Positions 40,448 through 49,314 of a stretch of DNA of 64,000 nt are shown piece by piece; position 1 is the first letter of the stretch, and every line of letters begins with the position of its first letter. Origin of the DNA: Acidimicrobiia bacterium (GTDB lineage: Bacteria > Actinomycetota > Acidimicrobiia > Acidimicrobiales > Bin134); the NCBI GenBank assembly GCA_022826705.1, contig JAJDUJ010000026.1, positions 123,726 to 187,725 on the forward strand, given 5' to 3'. The notes under the pieces were generated by a model. That model saw only the letters and a list, made by a program, of their open reading frames with translations. It searched no databases and had not been told where the DNA came from. Position numbers and translations under genes: made by a program.

Positions 40448-41644
40448 GTGACGCCCGCCCTGGCAGAGTTCGCCGCCGAAGCTCGGGCGTTTTTGGAAGC
40501 CAATGCCGAGCGGGCTGTGCGGGACGAGTTCACCTGGGGAATGGGCTCCGATGAGATCACCGTGTACGCGGAGAAGAGCCCAGCCGAGGAGGAAGCGGCG
40601 GTCAGGGCCGCCCAGCAGTGGCGGGCCAATATGTGGGAGGCGGGGTTCGGCTGGATCACCGGACCGTCCGAGTACGGCGGCCGGGGCCTCGGTCCGGAGT
40701 ACGAGCGGGCCTATCTCGACTTGGAGGCCGGCTATCGGGTGCCGTCGCAGACCATGTTCGGCAGTTCCCTGGGAGTGGTGGCCCCCACAATCCTGGCCCA
40801 CGGCTCCGACTGGCTGAAAGATCGCTACCTGGCTCGGTTGTTCCAGGGGGAGATCTTGGCCTGCCAGCTTCTGAGTGAGCCGGGGGCCGGGTCGGATTTG
40901 GCCTCCCTCAGCACCCGGGCCACCGCCGATGGCGGCGAATGGGTGATCAATGGACAAAAGGTGTGGAGTTCCCGGGCCCATTTCTCGGACATCGGGTTGC
41001 TTCTAGCCCGCACCGACACCGACGCACCCAAACACAAGGGCATCACTGCCTTCATCTATCCGATGGACACCCCAGGGACCGACGTGCGTCCTTTGCGGCA
41101 GATGACCGGCGGATCGGAGTTCAACGAGGTCTTCTTCGACGACGCCCGCATAAGCGACCGCCTCCGGGTGGGCGACACCAACGCCGGATGGTCGGTGTTT
41201 CGCACCTCGCTGCAATCGGAGCGGGCCTCGATCGGCTCAAGGGGGGCAGGCTACGGCGGCAGCGGGTTGGTAGGGCTGGCAGACCCCGAGAAAGTCGTCC
41301 AGCTGGCCCAGCACTTCGGACTGGCCGACGACCCGGTGGTGCGCCAAGACCTGGCCCGCCTCTACACCGGATACCGGCTGGTGGAATGGAACACCAACCG
41401 GCAGCCCCCACTGGCCCCAGCCGCCACCAAGTACGCCACCGCCCGGCACGTGAACTGGGCCGCGTCGATAATCGCCCGCTTACTGGGCCCCCGCATCTGC
41501 GCCGACACGGGAGAATGGGGCACCTACGCCTGGAAGCAACTGCTGCTCGGTGCCTGCGCCATGCGCATCGGCGGCGGCACTGATGAGGTCATGAAGAATG
41601 CCGTTGGAGAAGGGGTCTTAGGCTTGCCCAGGGAGCCGCGCTGA
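40448..41644 (+). CDS. Acyl-CoA dehydrogenase
   Basis: The 398-residue product has MWEAGFGWITGPSEYGGRGLGPEYERAYLDLEAGYRVPSQTMFGSSLGVVAPTILAHGSDWLKDRYLARLFQGEILACQLLSEPGAGSDLASLSTRATADGGEWVINGQKVWSSRAH, the standard FAD-domain signatures, and ends AMRIGGGTDEVMKNAVGEGVLGLPREP. It is a paralogue of the enzyme encoded at 22446-23690. It oxidises an acyl-CoA at the 2,3 position. The substrate is unknown. It starts with GTG just after a 9-bp inverted repeat that may be its operator. Confidence 0.88.
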   Translation: MTPALAEFAAEARAFLEANAERAVRDEFTWGMGSDEITVYAEKSPAEEEAAVRAAQQWRANMWEAGFGWITGPSEYGGRGLGPEYERAYLDLEAGYRVPSQTMFGSSLGVVAPTILAHGSDWLKDRYLARLFQGEILACQLLSEPGAGSDLASLSTRATADGGEWVINGQKVWSSRAHFSDIGLLLARTDTDAPKHKGITAFIYPMDTPGTDVRPLRQMTGGSEFNEVFFDDARISDRLRVGDTNAGWSVFRTSLQSERASIGSRGAGYGGSGLVGLADPEKVVQLAQHFGLADDPVVRQDLARLYTGYRLVEWNTNRQPPLAPAATKYATARHVNWAASIIARLLGPRICADTGEWGTYAWKQLLLGACAMRIGGGTDEVMKNAVGEGVLGLPREPR

Positions 41645-41661
41645 CTGGGTTTACCATCCAC

Positions 41662-41699
41662 CGGCGGGTTGGCGGGTCCTGTCCCGGCCCAGCCCGCCG
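41662..41699. terminator. GC-rich hairpin between convergent genes
   Basis: CGGCGGG (41662-41668) and CCCGCCG (41693-41699) are perfect inverted copies in the 110-base gap between two convergent genes. There is no T-run on either side. It is a candidate bidirectional, factor-assisted terminator of the type usual in high-GC actinobacteria. Confidence 0.45.
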
Positions 41700-41754
41700 T
41701 CCTCGCAGAGCTGCGGGCGGCGGGCGCCCTGAGCCGGGCCACCCCCCAGCCCGC

Positions 41755-43263
41755 CTATGTTGCGCCCTCTTCTCCTTGTTGGAATTCGAGGGCTTGGCGG
41801 TCGATTTTGGACATGGGGGTTAGGGGGAAGGCGTTGGTGAGGCGGAGGTGTTCGGGGAGTTTGTAGTCGGCGATGTGCTGCTGGCCGAAGGATCGCAGTT
41901 CTTCCAGGGTGGGCGGGTCGGCGGGATCGGCGGGGATGACCACCGCCACCCCCACTGCGCCCATCACCTCGTCGGGCCGGGGCACCACGCAGACGCCGGT
42001 CACCTTGGGGTGCCAGGCCAGCACCTTCTCGGCCTCCACCGGGAACACCACATAGCCGCCTCGATGGAAGCCCTCCCCCCTACGGCCTACCAAGCGCAGG
42101 CAGCCAGTGTCGTCGATCCAGCCCTGGTCACCGGTGTAGAGCCAGCCGCCCCTTAGCGCCTCCGCGGTGGCCTCCGGGTTGCGCCAGTACCCCGCCATCA
42201 CCGTGGGGGACTGAAAGCAGACCTCTCCGACTGTTCCTGAGGGAACTTCCCGGTTGGCATCGGGATCGCGCACCTCAACCTTGATGCCGGGCCGGGGCCG
42301 CCCCACGGTGTAGAGCATCTCCTCCATGGGGGCGTCGATCCAGGTGAAGGTTCCTATTCCGCCTACCTCGGTGCAGGCGTAGCGCTGGGTCCAGTCGGCC
42401 TCGAACCGCTGGCGGGCCTCCTTGATCACATTGGGGGGCGAGGGCGCCCCGCCGGTGACTACGAGCTTGACCGAGGAGAAGTCGTATTGGTCGAAGTCTG
42501 GATGGCGAAGCATGAGGGCAATCTGGGGGGCCACTCCGCCTATCGCGGGCATCCGGTAGCGGGACACGGCGTCGAGCACCGCGGTGGCACTCCACTTGTC
42601 GATCACATGCAGCGTGGTGCCCACCGCGAACTGAGCGGGGATCTTGCCCATCACCCCTATGTGGGCCATTTGGGTGTTGGAGGTGATGGGGCCGCCCTCC
42701 CCCCAGCCGTTGCCGGTGTCCACAATGGCGATGTCGGCCAAGATCCGATCGGTGAACGTGGCCCCCTTGGGCACGCCGGTGGTGCCCGACGTGAACACCA
42801 CCGCCACCGGCCGGTCGCCGTCAGGTGGCAGCGATGATGGGGCCTCGTCCCGTACCCGAAGATCAGCACACACCGACCCGGGCCCGTCGGCCAGCGCAAC
42901 TTCGATCACATCGATGTCGAGGGCCATGCCATCAGCCATGGCCGCGGTGGCAATGGCCCGGTCAGCCTCGGCCACATCGTTCGCCAACAGAGTGCGCTCC
43001 GGGCCGGGCAGACGGCTGCTCACCCCGGCGGTGATGGCCCCCAATTTGGCCAGTGCCCCGTACAGCACGATGTAGTCCACCGACGAAGGCACCAGCAGGG
43101 CCACCACCTGGCCGTGCTCAATGCCTCGGCGGGCCAGACCGACGGCCACCTCGTCGGTCAGGCGGTCGAACCCGGCAAAGCTGACCGACCAACCCTCCTC
43201 TGCCACCAGGGCCGGACGGTCAGAAAACCGCTTCCCCGACGCCCTGATGGTTTCGGCCCACAT
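41755..43263 (-). CDS. AMP-forming acyl-CoA synthetase
   Basis: The start is ATG 43263 (MWAETIRASGKRFSDRPAL). The frame upstream overlaps the divergent gene region. The 502-residue product has VVFTSGTTGVPKGATFTD, the RYACTEVGGIG motif, WLYTGDQGWIDDTGCLRLVGRRGEGFHRGGYVVFPVEAEKVL, and the catalytic Lys in LTPMSKIDRQAL. It converts a carboxylic acid to acyl-CoA. A crotonase-family gene is divergent from it with 87 bases between starts, and an acyl-CoA dehydrogenase is convergent on its other side. A small local set for beta-oxidation of one acid is plausible. Confidence 0.88.
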   Translation of the reverse strand: MWAETIRASGKRFSDRPALVAEEGWSVSFAGFDRLTDEVAVGLARRGIEHGQVVALLVPSSVDYIVLYGALAKLGAITAGVSSRLPGPERTLLANDVAEADRAIATAAMADGMALDIDVIEVALADGPGSVCADLRVRDEAPSSLPPDGDRPVAVVFTSGTTGVPKGATFTDRILADIAIVDTGNGWGEGGPITSNTQMAHIGVMGKIPAQFAVGTTLHVIDKWSATAVLDAVSRYRMPAIGGVAPQIALMLRHPDFDQYDFSSVKLVVTGGAPSPPNVIKEARQRFEADWTQRYACTEVGGIGTFTWIDAPMEEMLYTVGRPRPGIKVEVRDPDANREVPSGTVGEVCFQSPTVMAGYWRNPEATAEALRGGWLYTGDQGWIDDTGCLRLVGRRGEGFHRGGYVVFPVEAEKVLAWHPKVTGVCVVPRPDEVMGAVGVAVVIPADPADPPTLEELRSFGQQHIADYKLPEHLRLTNAFPLTPMSKIDRQALEFQQGEEGAT

Positions 43264-43350
43264 CTCCCGAGTGTGCCATTTCAGGACAACTGAGTACCTG
43301 CGTTGTGGGGGGAATACGGTTGGCGAGTCCGAACAGCAAGGAGCGTGGTC

Positions 43351-44133
43351 ATGGGCGAATTTGTGCGGATTGAGACCGGTGCGGCAGAAGGGGTGGCCAC
43401 TCTGCGACTGGACCGTCCCAAGGTTAACGCTTTGAATGCCCAGGTAGTGGCCGAGTTGCACCAGGCTGCCGACGAGCTAGTCGGGCGCACCGACATCCGA
43501 GCGGTGGTGATATGGGGCGGACCCAAGGTGTTCGCCGCCGGCGCCGACATCAACGAGTTCTCGGGAATGGACGCCAACGGAGGCCGGGAACTGAGCCAGA
43601 GGATCAACGATGCCTTCCGGGCGCTGGAGGAGCTACCTCAGATCACCATCTGCGCGGTCAACGGCTACGCCCTCGGCGGGGGATGCGAACTGGCAATGGC
43701 GGCCGAGTTCCGACTCGTAGGGGAAGGAGCAGTGCTGGGCCAGCCGGAGATCCTGCTGGGGCTTGTTCCCGGCGGGGGAGGCACCCAGCGCCTGAGTCGC
43801 CTGGTGGGTATTACTAAAGCTAAGGAGCTGATTTACAGCGGGCGAAACGTGCGAGCCGACGAAGCGGTGGCCATCGGACTGGCCTCAGCCGTCTACCCCG
43901 ACGAAGAGGTGTACGACGAGGCCGTGAAGCTAGCCGCCCGCTACGCCGCAGGCCCCGCGGCGATAACCCTGGCCAAAAAAGCAATCCTCGACGGCTACTT
44001 CCTACCCCTCGATGAAGCCCTGGAGATAGAAGTGGAAGCCTTCGCCTCCTGCTTCGACACCGACGACGCCCACACCGGCGTGGCCAGCTTCCTAGAAAAC
44101 GGCCCCGGCAAGGCGGTGTTCAGCGGGTCATAG
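43351..44133 (+). CDS. Enoyl-CoA hydratase (crotonase family)
   Basis: ATG 43351 follows AAGGAG with ideal spacing. The 260-residue product has the crotonase signatures VFAAGADINEFSGMD (CoA-binding oxyanion loop), VNGYALGGGCELAMAAEFRL with the first catalytic Glu, and VLGQPEILLGLVPGGGGTQRLSRLVG with the second. Both glutamates needed for hydrating 2-enoyl-CoA are present. It is the second enzyme of beta-oxidation, probably working with the ligases and dehydrogenases encoded around it. Confidence 0.92.
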   Translation: MGEFVRIETGAAEGVATLRLDRPKVNALNAQVVAELHQAADELVGRTDIRAVVIWGGPKVFAAGADINEFSGMDANGGRELSQRINDAFRALEELPQITICAVNGYALGGGCELAMAAEFRLVGEGAVLGQPEILLGLVPGGGGTQRLSRLVGITKAKELIYSGRNVRADEAVAIGLASAVYPDEEVYDEAVKLAARYAAGPAAITLAKKAILDGYFLPLDEALEIEVEAFASCFDTDDAHTGVASFLENGPGKAVFSGS

Positions 44134-44143
44134 CTGCTCGGAG

Positions 44144-45133
44144 TCACACCACCGGGCCAGCCTCCGACACAGCCAAGGCCTTCTCCTCGGGGGGAGTGGG
44201 GCCGAAGCGGCGCCAGAGCCAGCCGGCGACGGCGCCAATCACGATCATCAGCACGCCTATGAGGCCCATGCCCACTAGCCGGCCTCCCAAGTCGTCCAGC
44301 AGGGCCTCGTGGATCGACTGGGCCGCTCGTACGGTGTCGGTGTTGTCGATAAGCACGGCCAGCAGCGCCCGGGAGCCGTAGATCCCCACGCCCAAGATGC
44401 CGGCCATGGCCACGATGCCGGTGCCGATGCTCCACACCACCCGAGTGCGAGACGGCGCTATCAACAGCGCCCCGATGCCGCACAGCAGGATCAGGGTGAT
44501 GGTGGAGGACCGCCGGTCTTGGAGCTGGCCGAGGAACTCCCAGAACCGATCGCCCGGCTGGGCCCGCTGAAGAACGGTCACCACCCCGGCATCGTGAGGG
44601 GGTGTCACGGTGCCCAGAAAGGCCAGCTCTTCGTTGGCCACGATCTCGTCCAGCGCTTGATTGAAGATCGGCCCCAAATCCACTTCAACGCTCCGAATCG
44701 GCGGATTGGCCACCAAGGTGCCTCCCTCAACGGCCAGCACATCGCCATGGGCCTGGCGCACCGCCCGATCCAGCAGGCCGTCGTTGGCCTCCTCGGTGAG
44801 CAGCTCGCTCACCACTGCCGGGATCTCCTGCTGGATCACCTGCTGGGCCCCGGCGGAGCCCGCCGGTGTCACCGGCAGGTCGGCCATCTCTATTGCCGTG
44901 GCGGTGAAAGATGTCGCCACCACCTTGTGGACATCTTCGTCGTCGAAGATGTCGGCGAGCTCCTCAGCAAAGCGATCCTCGTTGAACACCACCAGATTGG
45001 CGTAGGTGGAGAGAGCGGAGAACCCCGCTCCGAACACCACGATAAGCAGCAACAAAACGGCCACGGCCTCGCGCACCGTTCGGGAGGTGACGCTGCGCCA
45101 AGAGCGCACCAACTGCTGGAAATAGTCCTCCAC
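44144..45133 (-). CDS. Hypothetical membrane protein with large outside loop
   Basis: The 329-residue product has one membrane helix near residues 24-44 (AVAVLLLLIVVFGAGFSAL). An external region of about 170 residues follows (FNEDRFAEELADIFDDEDVHKVVATSFTATAIEMADLPVTPAG...). Three C-terminal helices include ITLILLCGIGALLIAP, VWSIGTGIVAMAGILGVGIYGSRALLAVLI and LVGMGLIGVLMIVIGAVAGWLW. The layout recalls actinobacterial membrane proteins of unknown function. No catalytic motif is visible. It is convergent with the crotonase gene ten bases away. Confidence 0.75.
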   Translation of the reverse strand: MEDYFQQLVRSWRSVTSRTVREAVAVLLLLIVVFGAGFSALSTYANLVVFNEDRFAEELADIFDDEDVHKVVATSFTATAIEMADLPVTPAGSAGAQQVIQQEIPAVVSELLTEEANDGLLDRAVRQAHGDVLAVEGGTLVANPPIRSVEVDLGPIFNQALDEIVANEELAFLGTVTPPHDAGVVTVLQRAQPGDRFWEFLGQLQDRRSSTITLILLCGIGALLIAPSRTRVVWSIGTGIVAMAGILGVGIYGSRALLAVLIDNTDTVRAAQSIHEALLDDLGGRLVGMGLIGVLMIVIGAVAGWLWRRFGPTPPEEKALAVSEAGPVV

Positions 45134-45187
45134 CGTGTTCAGTTTGCCCGTTCTGGCCCCGCCGAAGGCGGCGGGTGGGCGAACCGG

Positions 45188-45487
45188 CTATCCGAACAGC
45201 GGGCTGACCGAGGAAACCTCGTACTTCTTGCCGTCCATACCGGTGATGCCCAACTCGTTGATGGCTGCGCCGAATGCCGCGATGTGGGGGGCGGTGAAGT
45301 GGGCGCCCAGCGCTTCTTCGCTCTCCCAGATTTCGAAGAAGCGGATCTTGCCCGGTGCCTCCACCGAGAAGCAGTACTCGATGTTGCCGTCTTCAGCTCG
45401 AGACGCCGCGGCCATCTCATTGGCGGCCGCCATAAACGCATCGGTGTTCTCGGGGGGAAGTGAGCCGGTGCCGGCAATGACAATCAT
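45188..45487 (-). CDS. ABM-family (YgiN-like) monooxygenase, copy 1
   Basis: The 99-residue product MIVIAGTGSLPPENTDAFMAAANEMAAASRAEDGNIEYCFSVEAPGKIRFFEIWESEEALGAHF shows the ferredoxin-like fold of antibiotic-biosynthesis-monooxygenase proteins, with the typical EDGNIEY and FEIWESEEALGAHF stretches. Such small dimers act as cofactor-free quinone/phenol monooxygenases or have unknown roles. About 60% of residues match the product of the next gene to the right, with the same length and the same ending (MDGKKYE.SSV.PLFG), so the two are tandem duplicates. Confidence 0.85.
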   Translation of the reverse strand: MIVIAGTGSLPPENTDAFMAAANEMAAASRAEDGNIEYCFSVEAPGKIRFFEIWESEEALGAHFTAPHIAAFGAAINELGITGMDGKKYEVSSVSPLFG

Positions 45488-45560
45488 GGGATCTCCTCAG
45501 AGTGGTTATGAGCGCTCACAGCGTAGCCACCGGACGACTGGGGCACGGGGTCGGGCTGCG

Positions 45561-45860
45561 CTATCCGAACAGCGGGCCGACTGAGGAGATTTCGTATTTC
45601 TTGCCGTCCATTCCGGCCATGCCCAGCTCGCTGACTGCGGTCTGGAACGCACCGAAAGGGGGGGCGGCGAATTGAGCCATCATGGCTTCCTCGGTATCCC
45701 ATATCTCCAAGAACCGAAAAACGCCAGGCGACTGCATCGAGATGCAGTAGTCGATGTTGCCGTCCAGGGTGCGCGACGCGGCAGAGACGTCGGCAGCGGC
45801 AGACATGAACGCCTCAGAGTTCTCAGCAGGGACGGAAACAGATCCGGCGACAACGATCAT
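45561..45860 (-). CDS. ABM-family (YgiN-like) monooxygenase, copy 2
   Basis: The 99-residue product MIVVAGSVSVPAENSEAFMSAAADVSAASRTLDGNIDYCISMQSPGVFRFLEIWDTEEAMMAQF is a tandem paralogue of the gene 73 bases to its left. Both genes share the upstream phrase GGAGACCCCATGATC or close variants, so duplication included the ribosome site. Divergence at the entrance residues (APHIAAFGAAI versus APPFGAFQTAV) hints at different substrates or a heterodimer. Confidence 0.85.
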   Translation of the reverse strand: MIVVAGSVSVPAENSEAFMSAAADVSAASRTLDGNIDYCISMQSPGVFRFLEIWDTEEAMMAQFAAPPFGAFQTAVSELGMAGMDGKKYEISSVGPLFG

Positions 45861-45952
45861 GGGGTCTCCTCACGGTGGGGCGAGCGGCTACAGAGTAATC
45901 ATTGGGGAGGCTGGTGGATGGATCGCCCGCCGACCAAGATGGGCCGAGCGGT

Positions 45953-45969
45953 CGTCACCTAGAGTGACG
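45953..45969. promoter_or_regulatory. Palindromic operator candidate before the MarR gene
   Basis: CGTCACCTAGAGTGACG is a perfect 6-bp inverted repeat with a five-base centre, ending five bases before the marR ATG. MarR dimers bind palindromes of this size and usually repress their own gene. Binding here would block transcription start or translation of the MarR-TauD operon, and could also affect the divergent ABM pair. Confidence 0.5.
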
Positions 45970-45974
45970 GTGGG

Positions 45975-46478
45975 ATGCTGCCTTTCGACCCCATCAGCGA
46001 GGCCCGGCGAAACTGGGAAGCCAACGAATGGCGGGCTATCGACGCCATGTCGGCAGCCACGTCGATCACTCGGGCCAACCAGCTGGTGATCGGGCGGATC
46101 AATGAAGCCCTGGCCCCGTTCGACCTGACCTTCTCCCGATTCGAGGCGCTGGCCCTGCTCCATTTCTCTCGGCGCGGCTCACTTCCGCTGGGGAAGATGG
46201 GCAATCGACTGATGGTCCACCCCACCAGCGTCACCAACGCCATCGACCGCCTTGAGCGCGACGGCCTGGTTCGACGGGTACCCCACGCCGACGACCGTCG
46301 CACCGTGCTGGCCGAGATTTCCGACGAGGGACGCCGGGTGGTGGCCAAGGCGGCCGACGCTTTGGCCGACATCGAGTTCGGCCTGGCCGGCCTGTCGGCT
46401 CAAACCTTGGGCGCGTTGGACAATGCCATCCGCACCCTCCGAAAAGACGCCGGAGATTTCGCCGAGCAAGCCGAGTAA
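45975..46478 (+). CDS. MarR family transcriptional regulator
   Basis: The 167-residue product has the winged-helix domain in the centre: FDLTFSRFEALALLHFSRRGSLPLGKMGNRLMVHPTSVTNAIDRLERDGLVRRVPHADDRRTVLAEISDEGRRVV. DDRRT is the usual wing motif. The flanking helices form the dimer. MarR proteins release DNA when they bind small aromatic or organic acids. It is four bases from a TauD-type dioxygenase gene and probably controls it and perhaps the divergent monooxygenase pair. Confidence 0.9.
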   Translation: MLPFDPISEARRNWEANEWRAIDAMSAATSITRANQLVIGRINEALAPFDLTFSRFEALALLHFSRRGSLPLGKMGNRLMVHPTSVTNAIDRLERDGLVRRVPHADDRRTVLAEISDEGRRVVAKAADALADIEFGLAGLSAQTLGALDNAIRTLRKDAGDFAEQAE

Positions 46479-46482
46479 TCCG

Positions 46483-47304
46483 GTGGCCACCCTGGACATC
46501 CGCCCGCTTACCTCTGACATCGGGGCCGAGATCTTCGGGGTGGATTTGCGGGAAGAAGTCGACGACCCCACGGTGGCCGCCATCCGCCAGGCGCTGCTCG
46601 ACCATCTGGTGGTGTTCTTTCGCGACCAACCCATCACCCCCGACCAGCATTTGGCCTTCGCCCAGCGATTCGGCCCCATCAACGTGGCGCCGTTTGGCCC
46701 CAAGCTCGATACCCACCCCGCGATAACCGTGCTCGACCAGATCGCCCCTGTGGGCGGGCTGGCCGCCCGCTGGCACAGCGACAACACCTACATGCCCAAC
46801 CCGCCGCTCGGCTCCGTGCTCCGAGCGGTGGAGATGCCCGACGTGGGCGGTGACACCTGCTTCGCCAATATGTACAAGGCCTACGACGAACTGTCGGAGC
46901 CCATTCGGGCGCTGGTCGACGGGCTGGACGCAGCCCACGACCTCACCTACACCCTCACCCGGGCCATCGACGAGGGGTTGGCCAAAGAGCACTTGGACAC
47001 CATGCAGGCCCAGTATCCCGAGCTCATCCGGCCGGTGGTGCGTGTCCACCCCGAAACGGGGCGGCGGGCCTTGTTTGTGAACAGCAATTTCACCACCCGC
47101 CTGGTGGGGGTGACCGAGGCGGAGAGCCATGTGCTGCTGCCGTTCTTGTTGAACCATGTGCGCTCCCCCGAGTTCCAGTGCCGCTTCCGCTGGGCTGCCG
47201 ATTCCATCGCCTTCTGGGACAATCGCGCCGTCCAGCACTTCGCCGTCCCCGACTACGCGGAACGCCGCCTTATGCACCGGGTCACGGTGGAGGAGTGGGA
47301 CTAG
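46483..47304 (+). CDS. TauD/TfdA family 2-oxoglutarate-dependent dioxygenase
   Basis: A GTG start (46483) lies four bases after the marR stop. The 273-residue product has the Fe(II) ligands His and Asp in ARWHSDNTYMPNPP and the third His in FWDNRAVQHFAV. The 2-oxoglutarate-binding Arg is in AERRLMHRV. The N-terminus ATLDIRPLTSDIGAEIFGVDL is typical of the family. Members release sulfite from taurine, open phenoxyacetates, or hydroxylate other acids. Coupling to MarR suggests induction by an aromatic or organic acid substrate. Confidence 0.88.
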   Translation: MATLDIRPLTSDIGAEIFGVDLREEVDDPTVAAIRQALLDHLVVFFRDQPITPDQHLAFAQRFGPINVAPFGPKLDTHPAITVLDQIAPVGGLAARWHSDNTYMPNPPLGSVLRAVEMPDVGGDTCFANMYKAYDELSEPIRALVDGLDAAHDLTYTLTRAIDEGLAKEHLDTMQAQYPELIRPVVRVHPETGRRALFVNSNFTTRLVGVTEAESHVLLPFLLNHVRSPEFQCRFRWAADSIAFWDNRAVQHFAVPDYAERRLMHRVTVEEWD

Positions 47305-47314
47305 GCGCGAGGTA

Positions 47315-48106
47315 TCAGATGGTGAACGCGCCGTCGATGTCGAGCTTTTGGCCGCTGATGTAGTTGGCCGCGTCAGAGGCCAAAAAGCAGGCGGCCTCGG
47401 CGATGTCCACCGCCTTGCCGAATCGGCCCAGGGGGATGTTGGTGCGGGCCACCTCCAAGGCTCGGTCGTCCAAGTCACCATCGGCCATGAGCCGGGCGGC
47501 CATGCCGTCTTCCAGCATTCCCGGCCCCACGCAGTTGGCCCGCACCCCGAATCGACCCTCCTCCACGGCCACCGCCCGCATCAAAGACTCCACTGCGCCC
47601 TTGGGGATCGACGACAGGGCGTCGCGTTTGGGGAACACGGTGGTGGCCGCGGTGGTCACGTACACGATGTTGCCGCCGACTGCCCGCAAATGGGGGAGCA
47701 CGGCCACCGTCAGGTTGAATGCGCCCACCACGTCGGCGTCGATCTGGCGGGCGAACAGGTCGGGGTCGGTCTGCGACAAGTACATCTGAGGCACATGGGG
47801 ACCGGCTGCGCTCACCACCGTGTGCAGCCCGTCGAGCCGATCGGCAGCCTCGTCGGCGAATGCCCGGAGCTCATCGGGGTCTTCCAGGGCCGGGTTCCCG
47901 ATGTGGGCATCCACGCCGGCCTCCCTTACCGAAGCCGCCACTGCCTCGGCCGCCTCAGAGTTCGTTCGATAGGTGAACGCCACCGAACAGCCCCGCTGGG
48001 CCAGCATCTCGCAGATGGCCGCGCCGATGCCGCCGCTGCCCCCGGTGACCAGCGCACCGCCGGTCCGGCCGGAGAGATCGCTCACACACGGAACACTACT
48101 GGTCAT
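47315..48106 (-). CDS. SDR-family protein lacking the catalytic Tyr
   Basis: The 263-residue Rossmann protein has the cofactor loop TGGSGGIGAA near residue 21 and a C-terminal ISGQKLDIDGAFTI typical of FabG-like dehydrogenases. The active-site segment reads TTAATTVFPKRDALSSIPKGAVESL. Lys169 is kept, but the Tyr four residues before it is Ser165, and the usual catalytic Ser lies within a TT stretch. It is therefore either a reductase with shifted catalysis or a non-enzymatic SDR. It is convergent with the TauD gene and upstream of the methyltransferase. Confidence 0.8.
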   Translation of the reverse strand: MTSSVPCVSDLSGRTGGALVTGGSGGIGAAICEMLAQRGCSVAFTYRTNSEAAEAVAASVREAGVDAHIGNPALEDPDELRAFADEAADRLDGLHTVVSAAGPHVPQMYLSQTDPDLFARQIDADVVGAFNLTVAVLPHLRAVGGNIVYVTTAATTVFPKRDALSSIPKGAVESLMRAVAVEEGRFGVRANCVGPGMLEDGMAARLMADGDLDDRALEVARTNIPLGRFGKAVDIAEAACFLASDAANYISGQKLDIDGAFTI

Positions 48107-48218
48107 CCCCGCTGGCGCTGCGCTTGGGGAGCAGTCGGCTTGTTCGGCTACGGTGACCCGACGAAGCGCGCTGATTGCAGTGCCACGCTCAGCCTACGAG
48201 TTTCTAGTTGGGTAGGGA

Positions 48219-49283
48219 ATGCAGGACCCGATAACCAAGCAGTTGAGGCAGTTCCACAAGCTGTCCGTCGGGTTGAAGGACGCGTACTCAGGTACAGACG
48301 CCCGCAGCCGGATACAGCAATTCGACGGATGGACGGGCAGAGCGTCATCGGGTGATGCAGACACGACAGACTACGACCACGCCGATACCGTCAGGGAGTA
48401 CTACGACCTTTTCACCGAGGTCATGGTGTTCGGTTGGGGTGAATCACTTCACTTTGCGCCGCTGTCTCCCCAGGAGAGCCTGGAGCAGTCAAAGCTCCGT
48501 CATCAACGCCTGATGATCTCCAAGCTGGAGTTGCAAGAAGGCATGAAGGTGATCGATGTCGGCTGTGGGGTCGGCGGTCCGATGCGCCAGGTCATCCGCG
48601 ACGCCGGAGTCAAGGTTGTCGGAGTCAACAGCAGCGAGTACCAGCTAAACAAGGCGAAGTCGTTGAATGCTGCGGCCGGGCTCGACCACATGGTTGAGTA
48701 CCTATCGTGCAGCTTCATGGACATGGGCGCCATCGCCGATGGCACCTTCGACCGGGGATACGCCATTGAGTCGACGTGCCATGCACCCGACAAAGAGGGC
48801 GCATTTGCTGAGATCTTCCGTGTGCTGAAGCCCGGAGCCCTCCTGTGGGGTCAGGAAATGTGCATGACTGACGAGTTCGATCCTGACAACGACCGGCACC
48901 AGGGGATCAAGGAAGAACTGAGGCACGGCATCGCGCTCAATGAGATCGCGACCATGGGCGAGGTAGACAGAGCCCTCGAAGCAGTGGGATTTGAGATACT
49001 TGAGGCAAGGGACCACGCCGTTGGTGAGGATGGTCTGACCACTCCGTGGTATCAGCCGATGGCCAGTCAACGCAATACTCTTGGCAACGCCCTGCGCAGG
49101 ACACCACTGGGCCGAAAGACGCTGGTCGGATTAACCAAAACGGCTGAATTGGTCAGGATCTTTCCCAAGGGCACCGCGGAGGTAGTCAGGCGTATGGACC
49201 GCACCGCCAATGCCTATGTCGCGGGAGGCAAAACCGGCATCTTTTCGCCCCTGTACTGCTTTTTAGCCCGCAAACCCCTTTGA
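48219..49283 (+). CDS. Sterol C24-methyltransferase-like (ERG6/SMT family) protein
   Basis: The 354-residue SAM-dependent methyltransferase has the sterol-methyltransferase sequence order: VREYYDLFTEVMVFGWGESLHFAP (the substrate motif near residue 70), GMKVIDVGCGVGGPMRQV (SAM motif near 110), VVGVNSSEYQLNKAKSLN, RGYAIESTCHAPDKEGAFAEIFRVLKPGALL and late TTPWYQPM. In ERG6 these blocks hold the sterol pocket and the methylating site. Four lines sampled are 57-60% GC, lower than flanking genes (about 68%), pointing to transfer. Plant tocopherol or other SMT-like enzymes share the motifs, so the substrate needs testing. A P450 gene is convergent just downstream. Confidence 0.78.
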   Translation: MQDPITKQLRQFHKLSVGLKDAYSGTDARSRIQQFDGWTGRASSGDADTTDYDHADTVREYYDLFTEVMVFGWGESLHFAPLSPQESLEQSKLRHQRLMISKLELQEGMKVIDVGCGVGGPMRQVIRDAGVKVVGVNSSEYQLNKAKSLNAAAGLDHMVEYLSCSFMDMGAIADGTFDRGYAIESTCHAPDKEGAFAEIFRVLKPGALLWGQEMCMTDEFDPDNDRHQGIKEELRHGIALNEIATMGEVDRALEAVGFEILEARDHAVGEDGLTTPWYQPMASQRNTLGNALRRTPLGRKTLVGLTKTAELVRIFPKGTAEVVRRMDRTANAYVAGGKTGIFSPLYCFLARKPL

Positions 49284-49314
49284 GCGGCGCTTTGATCGCG
49301 CTATTAGCCGCTCA

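Noticed and set aside
44309..45463. A 384-codon open frame crossing two reverse-strand genes
   Set aside because: It spans both the membrane-protein and ABM genes in antisense and carries no motif.
46231..47481. A 416-codon open frame antisense to the TauD gene
   Set aside because: It is a shadow of the dioxygenase, whose iron ligands are intact on the plus strand.
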